A stretch of DNA of 64,000 nt. It comes from a virus. Positions 49,695-57,427 of this stretch are shown here, piece by piece. The notes beneath the pieces were generated by a model that did not search any database, had not been told where the DNA came from, and was given only the letters and a program-made list of their open reading frames with translations. How positions within the stretch are numbered: the stretch's first letter is position 1; every line of letters starts with the position of its first letter. A program made the position numbers and the translations under genes. The DNA is taken from positions 1 through 64,000 of the IMG/VR virus record IMGVR_UViG_3300042090_002597; one strand, given 5' to 3'.

Positions 49695-50164
49695 TAGGCT
49701 GCTTGCTTCGTCAGTTGCTGTCGATCGCGTCGGATAAACCCAACAGCATGGTGTTCGGGGCAATAGACCGAGCCATCCGCCCGGATAGCACCACAGAACC
49801 GGAACGCCGGAGTTCCGGGCTCGCCGATGGGCCAGCAGCAGGACACCCAGCCACTGCCCGTCGCATCCGCCGCAAGCAATCGCGACTCTGATGACAGCGG
49901 CATTTCCACCGGCGGCAACGACACAGCTGGTTCCGGATCAATCGCCACATCAACCGCAAGCACTTCCGGCTTTAACCGCCGCGGCGGGATCGGTGACGGG
50001 CGCCCGGGCAGTTTCAGTTGTTTGCGCTTGCTGTTGATCGAGTTCTTTGACCGGTTCATCCGCCGGCCGATATCCAGTTCGGAAAGCACAGGCGAAGTCT
50101 GGTCCCACAGCATGCGCAGTAACTCGGCTTCGTCCTTGCTCCAGCGGTGTTCGTTGAAATTCAT
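49694..50164 (-). CDS. GcrA-like cell-cycle regulator
   Basis: 156 residues. The N-terminus RWSKDEAELLRMLWDQTSPVLSELDIGRRMNRSKNSINSKRKQLKL matches the GcrA DNA-binding region. The C-terminus CCWPIGEPGTPAFRFCGAIRADGSVYCPEHHAVGF matches the GcrA sigma70-binding region with its Cys/His zinc-like set. In Alphaproteobacteria GcrA activates promoters with methylated GANTC. A phage copy could redirect host transcription. It sits convergent to the TIGR-like array and overlaps the methyltransferase-gene start region (ATGA). Confidence 0.88.
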   Translation of the reverse strand: MNFNEHRWSKDEAELLRMLWDQTSPVLSELDIGRRMNRSKNSINSKRKQLKLPGRPSPIPPRRLKPEVLAVDVAIDPEPAVSLPPVEMPLSSESRLLAADATGSGWVSCCWPIGEPGTPAFRFCGAIRADGSVYCPEHHAVGFIRRDRQQLTKQAA

Positions 50165-51306
50165 TTGGCCAGATGCCCCATCCAGGCTGTGATCACCGCA
50201 GCCGCGGCTTCCACATTGATAGCATTTCCGAAGGCGCGCAGTTTCTGTACGTCTCCCGGAACCCTTAATTTCAGCGGCGAGAGCATCATTTTTTCCTGGT
50301 TGCTCGGCCAGACCGCTTCGGTGCCAACATATCCCAGATCGGCGGATAGCCCTGGAGCCAACTCGAAAAGCGGGGATTCAGTAGGCCTTTGCCGCCCGTC
50401 GCTGCAGGCGATCCATTCAAGCTCGCGCCATGGGGGCCTTGGCCCGGCTTGTTGTTCAGCTGCTCGCCTTTCTTGCCACCACCGCGCTCCTCGTAGGTGC
50501 GATGTGTCGGAGTGCGGTAATCCCTCGCCGCTGGAGAGGCCCAGCCGCCCAGATATATCGCCAGCAGCGACTGCGAGTGCAGATTGTCCGGTATCTTCCC
50601 CGCCGCCAAGCGCGCCGCCGAGAAGCCGGTGCTCTGCGCGTCCTCCGCTTTCGGCGTCGACCAGCCCGCTGTCTGTGCCGCCACTTGCAAAGAGGTGATG
50701 GATGTGCGGTTGCTGAACGAGCCGTCCCGCTCGCCCATGCGTTTCTTCATCGCCAAGTGCGCCTCGACGGTCTTGTTGTCGTCCTGCGCCACCGGAGACG
50801 GCCAACCGGTCTGCGCACCACCAGATCCGATGCCGGATGTTCGGCGCACCGACGCCCGCAGAAGGAAAAACAATCGCCCCGCAGGCGTAGCCTGCATTTT
50901 CCAGGTCAGAGCATACAAGGTCGAGCCAGACGAGCCCGTCTCGGCTGCTAACCTGCTCCCCAATGAGTCGGTCAGGCTGGCACTGGTTGATGTGCCAGAA
51001 GACGGCGGGCCAAAGGTGCCGCTCGTCAGCAAACCCTTCTCTCTTGCCACTCTGGGAGAATGGCTGGCAAGGACAACTGACTGTCCAGACTGGTCTGTCA
51101 TCGACCCACCCCGCTCGCCGGAGCGCCGCCGGCCATCCGCCTAGCCCCGCGCATAGATGCACCTGATCGTAACCCATGAGGTCCAGTGGCTCGACATCCC
51201 ACAAATCACGGTCATCAATTCTCCCAGCCGGTATTTCCCCGGCGTCCATCAGATTGCTCAGCCAGTCGCAACAATAGCGTTCTATTTCGTTGTAGTAGGC
51301 TACCAT
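50161..51306 (-). CDS. DNA cytosine-5 methyltransferase
   Basis: 381 residues from ATG 51306. Motifs in order: DQVHLCAGLGGWPAALRRAGW (motif I, ~48-67), VSCPCQPFSQSGKREGF (motif IV with catalytic Cys 80), GEQV (motif VI, usually ENV), GAPNIRHRIWW (motif VIII), then a long variable target-recognition part and FGNAINVEAAAAVITAWM (motif X). It methylates cytosine at an unknown site, probably to protect phage DNA from restriction. The N-terminal YYNEIERYCCDWLSNLMDAGEIPAGRIDD is typical of phage versions. Confidence 0.9.
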   Translation of the reverse strand: MVAYYNEIERYCCDWLSNLMDAGEIPAGRIDDRDLWDVEPLDLMGYDQVHLCAGLGGWPAALRRAGWVDDRPVWTVSCPCQPFSQSGKREGFADERHLWPAVFWHINQCQPDRLIGEQVSSRDGLVWLDLVCSDLENAGYACGAIVFPSAGVGAPNIRHRIWWCADRLAVSGGAGRQQDRRGALGDEETHGRAGRLVQQPHIHHLFASGGTDSGLVDAESGGRAEHRLLGGALGGGEDTGQSALAVAAGDISGRLGLSSGEGLPHSDTSHLRGARWWQERRAAEQQAGPRPPWRELEWIACSDGRQRPTESPLFELAPGLSADLGYVGTEAVWPSNQEKMMLSPLKLRVPGDVQKLRAFGNAINVEAAAAVITAWMGHLAK

Positions 51307-51470
51307 CCAAAAAACACTTTCGCCAACAGACCAGCACAGGCGGCCAGGCACAACCACGCCAGAATGCCGCCGATGACCCCGTTCCGAATTCCTCTGGGGG
51401 ACAGCACATAGTCGCCTTCGTCATCGTACAGGTCGAACGGAGGCGGCGGGATGTCAAGTTCTCCTGGCAC
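51300..51470 (-). CDS. Small membrane protein
   Basis: 56 residues from GTG 51470 (AAGGAG 7 nt upstream inside the previous gene): acidic N-terminus (DIPPPPFDLYDDEGDYVLSPRG) and one hydrophobic segment (VIGGILAWLCLAACAGLLAKVFF). The stop overlaps the methyltransferase start. Confidence 0.65.
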   Translation of the reverse strand: MPGELDIPPPPFDLYDDEGDYVLSPRGIRNGVIGGILAWLCLAACAGLLAKVFFGW

Positions 51471-51651
51471 GGCTGAACTCCTTCATCGCTACCTCTATTT
51501 TCCGTACGACATGCATGGTCGGCGAGCGTCCCGCCCGCAGCTGCCGGACCAGATTGCAGTCCCCAATAGCGCGTACGCCGAAGGCGCTGGCGGATTCACC
51601 AGTCTTTAACAGGTACGCTTCTATCATAGCCAGCAATTCGGTTTCGTTCAT
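51454..51651 (-). CDS. Small HTH repressor-like protein
   Basis: 65 residues from ATG 51651: NETELLAMIEAYLLKTGESASAFGVRAIGDCNLVRQLRAGRSPTMHVVRKIEVAMKEF, the short helix-turn-helix family common in Alphaproteobacteria and their phages. Its -10 box lies 7 bp before the ATG and its promoter overlaps a perfect palindrome, which suggests self-regulation. Confidence 0.75.
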   Translation of the reverse strand: MNETELLAMIEAYLLKTGESASAFGVRAIGDCNLVRQLRAGRSPTMHVVRKIEVAMKEFSRARRT

Positions 51652-51658
51652 GCGGCAA

Positions 51659-51687
51659 CATATAAAAGGAAATTTCCTTGACAGCAA
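51659..51687 (-). promoter_or_regulatory. Leftward promoter with palindromic operator
   Basis: TTGCTG, 17-bp spacer, TATATG reading leftward; the spacer contains the 14-bp palindrome AAGGAAATTTCCTT (51666-51679). On the other strand the palindrome overlaps a TTGACA box (51678-51683) facing the 51743 gene. Confidence 0.6.
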
Positions 51688-51742
51688 GAAAAATAAAGCG
51701 CAGTTTGCACACAGACAGAAACATCCAACAGGAGAGCAGATC

Positions 51743-52078
51743 ATGCACTATCTTGATGCCCACCCTCGCAGTTCCAGCCCCGCAGCGAACATCGTTCATT
51801 TGCGGCAGGACCATGAGCGGCACATCATTCCGCGTGAAGAGAAGATCGAACAGCAGCACCTTTGGGCTACTGTCGACGGCGCGCTTTACCTCGCCAATCA
51901 GGTGACACTTGAGCAGCACATGCTTCTGTTGCGGCGTATGATTGCGGATCGGAAGCCTCGGCCGCGCACGGGCGATCCGCTGCTGCAGGCGATCACGCTT
52001 ACCGCAGCAGCGCCCGCGTGGTCGGATCTCCGACAGCAATGCCGGATTATCCGGGCGATTCGGAGTGTGCTGCGGTGA
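51743..52078 (+). CDS. Hypothetical protein
   Basis: 111 residues from ATG 51743 (GGAGAG upstream). NIVHLRQDHERHIIPREEKIEQQHLWATVDGALYLANQVTLEQHMLLLRRMIADRK; helical. It is divergent from the HTH repressor and probably under its control. Confidence 0.7.
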   Translation: MHYLDAHPRSSSPAANIVHLRQDHERHIIPREEKIEQQHLWATVDGALYLANQVTLEQHMLLLRRMIADRKPRPRTGDPLLQAITLTAAAPAWSDLRQQCRIIRAIRSVLR

Positions 52079-52254
52079 GCGACGGAAAACTGACTGAGGC
52101 GCAGAAGCGTGCGCGCGATTGGCTGCCGGCGGACGGCTCCTGGCGCACCGATCCGGGTCGCCTGACAGCGGCGCTGAGCAGTCTTTCGATTGCATGGCCT
52201 CGCTGCGTTGAGCGCGGTGTGGAAGTGAAAGCGATGGCGGCGAATGCCCGCTGA
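52075..52254 (+). CDS. Small hypothetical protein
   Basis: 59 residues from GTG 52075 overlapping the previous stop (GTGA): SDGKLTEAQKRARDWLPADGSWRTDPGRLTAALSSLSIAWP. This looks like a short DNA-binding helix bundle; function unknown. Confidence 0.66.
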   Translation: MSDGKLTEAQKRARDWLPADGSWRTDPGRLTAALSSLSIAWPRCVERGVEVKAMAANAR

Positions 52255-52756
52255 ACCAGCGCCGAAGCCAGTGATGCCCGGCAAATGGTTTCACGCCAGT
52301 TCATTGGCGTCTCCGGTATGCCAAATGTTTGGCAGGAGCAGCGACCATCTGCGTCCGCTCGGTGCCGGCGAACGTCTGCTCGGGGCGTTTATTTTGCCGC
52401 CGTTCCAGCGGCCACCAGTTTGGACTCGCGCGCAGCAAATCCGACTGATCGAGAGCATGTGGGCGGGTCTGCCGATCGGCAGTTATGTCTACAATCAGAC
52501 GCGGACCTACCAGCATCCGTGTGATTTCTGGCTGATTGATGGGCAGCAGCGCGTGACCGCTATTCTGGCGTACGTGGCGGACAAGTTCCCGGTGCACGGG
52601 TATTTATGGAGCCAGATCACCAGACCCGAGCAACTTGGATTTGAGTTGTCCCCCGTCCCAGCTTTTCAGATGGCGAGCGAAAGTGAGCAGGAGTGCCGGG
52701 ACATTTACGAACGTCTTGCTTATGGCGGGACTGCGCATGTCAGGAGACAAAAATGA
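52244..52756 (+). CDS. DUF262-type (ParB-like fold) protein
   Basis: 170 residues. LLGAFILPPFQRPPVWTRAQQIRLIESMWAGLPIGSYVYNQ ... FWLIDGQQRVTAILAYV is the DUF262 signature (FQR..VW and DGQQR), the nucleotide-binding part of GmrSD-type restriction enzymes and ParB-like NTPases. Only the short N-terminal domain is present, without the HNH DUF1524 nuclease, so a restriction role is unlikely; it may act as a decoy or NTP-dependent DNA-binding protein. Confidence 0.8.
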   Translation: MPAEPAPKPVMPGKWFHASSLASPVCQMFGRSSDHLRPLGAGERLLGAFILPPFQRPPVWTRAQQIRLIESMWAGLPIGSYVYNQTRTYQHPCDFWLIDGQQRVTAILAYVADKFPVHGYLWSQITRPEQLGFELSPVPAFQMASESEQECRDIYERLAYGGTAHVRRQK

Positions 52757-52947
52757 GCGAAATTCTCATCAAACACTACGCATGGAGCCGGTATGTCGAG
52801 GAGCGGTCGAAGATCGGCGGGGATCCGGAGTATCTGTATTCGGTGGAAACCATTCTGCTGACCGATACCGGACTGCCGCTGCGTGCCATCCGCAACAAGG
52901 CCGACCTTGCCATTGATGTGCGGCAGGCTATACTGGAAACCATCTGA
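52753..52947 (+). CDS. Small hypothetical protein
   Basis: 64 residues from ATG 52753 (CAGGAG upstream, overlapping the previous stop): ILIKHYAWSRYVEERSKIGGDPEYLYSVETILLTDTGLPLRAIRNKADL. Function unknown. The following 52948-53123 holds no gene I can support. Confidence 0.66.
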   Translation: MSEILIKHYAWSRYVEERSKIGGDPEYLYSVETILLTDTGLPLRAIRNKADLAIDVRQAILETI

Positions 52948-53123
52948 CGGATTGGGGTGTCGGGCTATTCACCATGATGCGGCGGCCGCACGCAGCCACA
53001 TGCGCTATCTCTCTACCATCGGGTGCGCCCCTCGCCACACATGCGTCTGATGGATGGGCAAACCCTGACCCGACCGCAAGAACTGCCGGGTAAGATAGCG
53101 CGCGGCCAACACTGGAGAATGAG

Positions 53124-53369
53124 ATGAAGTATTTCGCGATCGGTGTCGTAATGGGTTTTCTCGGTGCTGCCAGTTTCGCAACAGCGCAAAGCGTGTACAA
53201 AAACGGTGTTGGCTGGAGCATGTTGGCGGTGCACACCAAGGGCGGTGATATCGCTATGACCTCGCATCTCACATCGGCGGAATGCGGCTACTGGGCGGAA
53301 CGCCTGACTCCGCACCCGAAATCCAACATCGAGAACTACACCATTGTTTCGGGCGAATGCTTTCAGTGA
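53124..53369 (+). CDS. Small exported protein
   Basis: 81 residues with a signal peptide (KYFAIGVVMGFLGAASFATAQS, cleavage likely after AQS or ATA). The mature part has two Cys (CGYW, GECF) that could form a disulphide. Probably periplasmic; function unknown. Confidence 0.72.
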   Translation: MKYFAIGVVMGFLGAASFATAQSVYKNGVGWSMLAVHTKGGDIAMTSHLTSAECGYWAERLTPHPKSNIENYTIVSGECFQ

Positions 53370-53761
53370 AGCGGAAAGTCTATCCGCGGATGCGCTTCGG
53401 GCGGTTGGTCACGATCGACCTGAGCGGCGGGTTCCGGGATGGCCGCAAGCGCTGGCTTTGCCAGTGTGATTGTGGAAAAACCACAGTCGCGCACGGCTAC
53501 CATTTACTTTCCGGTCTGGTCAAGTCCTGTGGCTGCCGCATGCGCTCCGCAGCGATGGAGAATGCGCTGCGGCTGAATTCCGAGATCAAGGCCATGGATC
53601 CGGAGGAACGCCAGCGCTACTATGCACACATCAAACGGAAGATACGGCAGACCCGGAAAGGTCAGGCGGTCGCCAGCAAGGCCAGCGCTTCGGTCCTGCA
53701 ATCCTCTGCCCGTCTGTCCCAGCCTTTCAGGAAGAACCTGGCCGACGGGATCGAGGCATAG
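53366..53761 (+). CDS. Zinc-ribbon phage protein
   Basis: 131 residues from GTG 53366 (GTGA overlap). FGRLVTIDLSGGFRDGRKRWLCQCDCGKTTVAHGYHLLSGLVKSCGCRM is a conserved zinc-ribbon motif (CxCxCG...SCGC) common in phage proteins near nucleases; the rest is basic. It probably binds DNA. The end overlaps the convergent endolysin by 100 bp. Confidence 0.75.
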   Translation: MKRKVYPRMRFGRLVTIDLSGGFRDGRKRWLCQCDCGKTTVAHGYHLLSGLVKSCGCRMRSAAMENALRLNSEIKAMDPEERQRYYAHIKRKIRQTRKGQAVASKASASVLQSSARLSQPFRKNLADGIEA

Positions 53762-54192
53762 AAGGTCTCCTCGCTGGCGGTGAAAGAGCGGATCAGCGAG
53801 TCCGAGGACATTTTCGCGGCCGCGGCCAGGGTGCGCGGACCGACCTGCCCATCCACCACTGCACCGACAGTGGACTGCAACACCCGGGCGGCGCGCCCAG
53901 GTCCGCCTACCATGGCCAGGTTGAACACAGCCATGTCCACTCCGACAGCAAGCCGATCGCAACCGGCTGCGTTCCAGAAGTTGGTTTTCAGGACCAGTGC
54001 GAGATCGTCCTGGCTGGCTTCGGCGAGCGGAACATCCGCAACCAGGCCGTGCTCGACAGCTGCGGCCCAGGTGGTGTGCGTGACGCCCATGCTGGTGGCA
54101 CCGCCGTAGTCATTGGTGTCTGTGTGCAAGGCTTGCCCGTCGTTTTCCGGGCGCCACACGAATATCAGGGAGAAAGGCCAGGAACTGTTCAC
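53662..54192 (-). CDS. Endolysin, glycosyl hydrolase 108-like
   Basis: 176 residues. The N-terminus resembles GH108 muramidases: a Glu (PENDG) followed by DTNDYGGATSMGVTHTTW, then helices; the last 45 residues (FTASEETFYASIPSARFFLKGWDRRAEDCRTEALAL) match the peptidoglycan-binding domain usually fused to it. It would degrade the host wall at lysis. The start is GTG 54192. The usual EGG at the active Glu is changed to END, so activity is not certain. Confidence 0.78.
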   Translation of the reverse strand: MNSSWPFSLIFVWRPENDGQALHTDTNDYGGATSMGVTHTTWAAAVEHGLVADVPLAEASQDDLALVLKTNFWNAAGCDRLAVGVDMAVFNLAMVGGPGRAARVLQSTVGAVVDGQVGPRTLAAAAKMSSDSLIRSFTASEETFYASIPSARFFLKGWDRRAEDCRTEALALLATA

Positions 54193-54213
54193 CTCATTTG
54201 CTCCATGGTGGTT

Positions 54214-55209
54214 TTAGTCATGACAGGTGCTCCTGATAACTGCCCTGTAGGTATCCGCCACAAGGGCGTCGATGAATTCTTGATCTGGCACAGCCGGAAG
54301 GCACGATGTCGCCTGAGCGGCTTCTACGGCTTCGAGTAGGCCTTCGATTTCGTCTGCCACTTTGGCATACGGCACGGTGCCCTGTTTGATCGCCAGGATG
54401 TGCTCCGCGTTCGGGAGCGGGAAAGTGATCCATGCAGTGGACATGAATTCGAGCGCCTCGCTGCCGACGCGCACGGCATGCGAAAGCGCCTTCCAGTCCG
54501 CGCCCTCGTTGCGCTCGGCCTGAAGCGAGCGGTCGCCATATTCGGCTAGCAGTCGCGCATAGATGGCACGAGCATCCTTTAGACTGTTGAAGAACGGCGT
54601 TTTCCGATTGCAGCATTCGAGGTGAGCGACCGGCTTGCTTTGGTTTGGGTGCTGGATATCTATGATTTGGGTGTGGTCAAGCTGTCGCGCCTTGATGAAT
54701 TCCGGCAGCCCGTCAGCGGCCTCGAACATCTTGGCAAGGTGCCCGCGCTCTGCAATGGCGGCGTCGAACCATTCGACGATGTTGCGCACCGCATGAACGC
54801 GGGAACCTCGGATACCGTATTTGTTGGCCTGCGTTCTACAGTAGCCAACGAACGCTGCGGCTTTGCTGCTGACCAGATGTCGGCGGTTTTCCACGATGGT
54901 GCGCCAGAGCGGCGCGGGCGGTTCGACCATCGCCCAGTCAGGGGCAAACAGCATGTCGAGTGCGACAGTCTGCCCCTCGGCCAAGAGACTGAGATAGCGG
55001 TGCAGCGCAAAAGCCTCCCGGTCCACATCGCCCGGCTTGTTCTTTTCGCCGGCCGATTTTTCTTTATGGTTCTGGATCGTTGGCTTGATCCGCTGCAACA
55101 GGATGTCGCGCGCCTGGGGGAGAAACACGCTTTTGTAATCCAGATCCGACCCAGGAGTGGACGTGCCGTACAGGTGCGATCCGAATTTGATTGTGCAGAT
55201 GGAATTCAC
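54214..55209 (-). CDS. Nucleotidyltransferase (Pol beta-type, RlaP/YcgL-like)
   Basis: 331 residues from GTG 55209 (GTGA overlap). GSHLYGTSTPGSDLDYKSVFLP at residues ~10-31 is the GS...SDxD nucleotidyltransferase signature of the RlaP-type predicted nucleotidyltransferases. Helical body with several Cys/His positions. It should transfer a nucleotide to RNA or protein; phages such as T4 carry relatives linked to RNA repair. The exact substrate is unknown. Confidence 0.83.
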   Translation of the reverse strand: MNSICTIKFGSHLYGTSTPGSDLDYKSVFLPQARDILLQRIKPTIQNHKEKSAGEKNKPGDVDREAFALHRYLSLLAEGQTVALDMLFAPDWAMVEPPAPLWRTIVENRRHLVSSKAAAFVGYCRTQANKYGIRGSRVHAVRNIVEWFDAAIAERGHLAKMFEAADGLPEFIKARQLDHTQIIDIQHPNQSKPVAHLECCNRKTPFFNSLKDARAIYARLLAEYGDRSLQAERNEGADWKALSHAVRVGSEALEFMSTAWITFPLPNAEHILAIKQGTVPYAKVADEIEGLLEAVEAAQATSCLPAVPDQEFIDALVADTYRAVIRSTCHD

Positions 55210-55511
55210 AGGAACACCGCAGCGCGCTGGGTGCGATCAACCGCCCGCTCCCATGTGAAGGAGCCGGCAGCAAGCATCACCGCAATCTCGTCACCGCGTT
55301 TGTCTGCATCGAGTTTGGTGACGATGTGATCGCCGTCGCACGAAAGCAGAACGTGCGTGCGGCCATTCCGATCCTCTAGTGTCATGGCGGTGGTCGGTGT
55401 TTGCACGCGCGTCCAGCGACAAAAGCCCTTGTCGTCGCCGCCTTTGCAATAATCTTCCGATTTGGCTCCGCAGTAATAGCACGGGCTCAGGGTGGTTTCA
55501 GTTTTCGTCAT
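55206..55511 (-). CDS. Small zinc-binding protein
   Basis: 101 residues. CYYCGAKSEDYCKGGDDKGFC has four cysteines for one zinc; GDHIVTKLDADKRGDEIAVMLAAGS follows. It is coupled at both ends to neighbours. Function unknown. Confidence 0.7.
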   Translation of the reverse strand: MTKTETTLSPCYYCGAKSEDYCKGGDDKGFCRWTRVQTPTTAMTLEDRNGRTHVLLSCDGDHIVTKLDADKRGDEIAVMLAAGSFTWERAVDRTQRAAVFL

Positions 55512-55755
55512 TGGTGACAGTCTCCGTCATTTTCACCGAACCGCTTTTGATGAGGTCCCCGCACCGAATACAAAGTTCGCCGTCGCCGGGACCGCCCATG
55601 CCGTCGATAATTAATCCGCATAGCGCACACGACCAAACCGCCGCCGTCGAGATGCGAAACTCCCCAGGGCTGGGGGGAAGTATCTTCCGGCGCACCAACT
55701 CATAAAACTCAGTGGCTGGCGCGGTGGTCACGGGATGCTCAGGTGCTTTTGACAT
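55498..55755 (-). CDS. Small zinc-ribbon protein
   Basis: 85 residues with CALCG ... CIRCG, a four-Cys zinc ribbon. The end overlaps the next start by 14 bp. Function unknown. Confidence 0.7.
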   Translation of the reverse strand: MSKAPEHPVTTAPATEFYELVRRKILPPSPGEFRISTAAVWSCALCGLIIDGMGGPGDGELCIRCGDLIKSGSVKMTETVTNDEN

Positions 55756-55948
55756 TAGCGGCCTCCATTAACCGTTTGATCGCCTCGTATGGCCCATCAT
55801 CGTCAAGGTCGAATTCTTTCTCCGCCTGATACCAAGAATGCGCGACGGATTGCATGGCGCCGCAGATCGCGTCGCAACCACGTTCCCGTTGCCGTAGGCG
55901 CTTTAGCTCGGCGGCGTCCGATTTAGTCAGCCAGTTACGAAAACTCAT
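55739..55948 (-). CDS. Small hypothetical protein
   Basis: 69 residues from ATG 55948 (GGAGG 8 nt upstream): SFRNWLTKSDAAELKRLRQRERGCDAICGAMQSVAHSWYQAEKEF, helical. Function unknown. Upstream 55949-56063 holds no gene. Confidence 0.65.
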   Translation of the reverse strand: MSFRNWLTKSDAAELKRLRQRERGCDAICGAMQSVAHSWYQAEKEFDLDDDGPYEAIKRLMEAANVKST

Positions 55949-56063
55949 GGTGCCTGCCTCCATGGCGGAATCGGATATTCGAGCAACGGGACAATGGCGA
56001 TCCGGGTCGCGTTGGACTGCGATTACACGCCCCGCGCCACCTGACACTCAAAACCCCGGCAGA

Positions 56064-56831
56064 CTAAATGGTTAGCGAAGCGATATCCGTTTCAAGAGCG
56101 TCCCAGTCTAAACCAGATGGTGCCAACCCGGTTGAACGCATCCATTGACGCGACAATGTGACGTCCACCGCCAACACATAGCGCGACCACCACTCGGGGT
56201 GCACGACAATGTCGATACCCCAGGTGCGGACAGTGAAAATGTCACCGTCGTACTTGCCGGACATGACCTGATGTCCGCCACCAGAACCCGGCTCCCAACC
56301 CGCCCCAGTGCCCGGAGCGACGGACCAAGTGGACAGATCCTCCCATGTGGCCGGCATCGTCAAAGTGACCTGCACCGGACCTGTGTGGCCGATCGCGAGC
56401 TTGGTTTCGACCAGATTGAGATGGTCAACGCCAGCCCACAGGATGACGTCCATGGTGGCGGGATTGGCGGGATCCCGAAGCAGTCCGGTCCGGGCCCAGG
56501 CCGCCAAAGCGTCGTCGGTATTGGTACCAATATCCGGTTTGCCAGTCACCGGATCATAGCCGGTGAGTTCGGAATAGCGGGCGATGACCTGGTCCTTTAC
56601 CGGCTTCCAGAAATCATTGCCGATCGTGTTGGCCCAGCGCATTTCCATGGCGCGGAACTCAGCTGCGGGTACGCACACCCCGAGTCTGTCATTGCCGAGC
56701 GGATCGCCATCTGCTGGTGCTGCCTTGTGCCAGTCCACCGCCGGAAGCGGTTCATGCGCCGACAACCGCGCCCGGGCGGCCAGCATGGCGATCTGCTTCG
56801 GGCGCGGCCGTGGAATGGCACCGAGACGCAT
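56064..56831 (-). CDS. Putative papain-like cysteine peptidase fold protein
   Basis: 255 residues. DPLGNDRLGVCVPAAEFRAMEMRW has the Cys-containing helix of papain-like folds. GGGHQVMSGKYDGDIFTVRTWG places the His strand and the WG pair expected for this family. It is related by look to phage proteins near lysis genes. The peptide or wall substrate is unknown. Function is inferred from motif order only. Confidence 0.66.
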   Translation of the reverse strand: MRLGAIPRPRPKQIAMLAARARLSAHEPLPAVDWHKAAPADGDPLGNDRLGVCVPAAEFRAMEMRWANTIGNDFWKPVKDQVIARYSELTGYDPVTGKPDIGTNTDDALAAWARTGLLRDPANPATMDVILWAGVDHLNLVETKLAIGHTGPVQVTLTMPATWEDLSTWSVAPGTGAGWEPGSGGGHQVMSGKYDGDIFTVRTWGIDIVVHPEWWSRYVLAVDVTLSRQWMRSTGLAPSGLDWDALETDIASLTI

Positions 56832-56835
56832 CGGC

Positions 56836-57372
56836 TTACTTTACGGTCGGAATGCCGAGAACCTTGCGGGCAACCACCGGATCCATACCTCCGGCAGCAG
56901 ATGCTTTGGCCATATGCACCGCGGATGCTGCGGGGACGTAGGTGTTCACGAAGGCCTCGATCACCGGCAGCAGCGCGTTCACGGCGGCGATGATCGGCAG
57001 GGCGGCGGCAAGCGGCGGGTAGGCGGCTGCCACGGCCGGTGTGATCGCGGTCAGGCCGGCGAGCGCCTGATTGATGAAACCTTCGACCTGCGCCAGCGTA
57101 CTGGCTCCTGCGGCTGCGGGAGTGGCGGAGGACAGCGCAAGGACCAAGGTCCTGGCGCTGGTGAGGTAGCCGATCACTTGCCCGGCGAGAGCGGGGGTGA
57201 CGACAGCGGGTGCGGTGGCGGCAAGCAGTGGCACTTCGGATAGCAGGGAGTTTACGATGCCGGTGGCGTCAGCGAGCACCTGCGCGTCGGTGGTGGCGCC
57301 ACCGGCGCAGGCGTCGAGCAGCGCGGCGGTTGAAAAAGAAGTGGCACAGACAAGCAGATGACGACGGCGCAT
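56836..57372 (-). CDS. Putative lipoprotein of the lysis region
   Basis: 178 residues from ATG 57372 (GGAGG 5 nt upstream). The start (RRRHLLVCATSFSTAALLDACAGG) has a twin-arginine-like signal and a lipobox LDAC, so the mature protein would be lipid-anchored. The rest is Ala/Val-rich helices. Possibly an o-spanin-like or host-surface protein; unproven. Confidence 0.72.
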   Translation of the reverse strand: MRRRHLLVCATSFSTAALLDACAGGATTDAQVLADATGIVNSLLSEVPLLAATAPAVVTPALAGQVIGYLTSARTLVLALSSATPAAAGASTLAQVEGFINQALAGLTAITPAVAAAYPPLAAALPIIAAVNALLPVIEAFVNTYVPAASAVHMAKASAAGGMDPVVARKVLGIPTVK

Positions 57373-57387
57373 GAAAACCTCCAGAAA

Positions 57388-57425
57388 TGAAAAAGCGGAC
57401 CGGTTGACCGCCGATCCGCTTTTGG
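57388..57425. terminator. Rho-independent terminator
   Basis: AAAAGCGGA (57391-57399) pairs with TCCGCTTTT (57415-57423). On the leftward strand a T-run follows. It separates the 57428 gene from the lipoprotein gene and works in both directions. Confidence 0.8.
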
Positions 57426-57427
57426 GA

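Noticed and set aside
49371-49697. Hexapeptide-repeat coding gene (NEPxxx repeats) on the + strand
   Set aside because: The frame is open only over the right-hand part; in the left-hand part of the same array the same frame has several stops, it has no ribosome site, and no frame on either strand spans the full array. The open stretch follows from the 18-bp (six-codon) period.
52974-53093. 39-codon rightward frame starting ATGATG
   Set aside because: No ribosome site and a composition (Ala/Pro/Arg) expected from GC-rich non-coding DNA.
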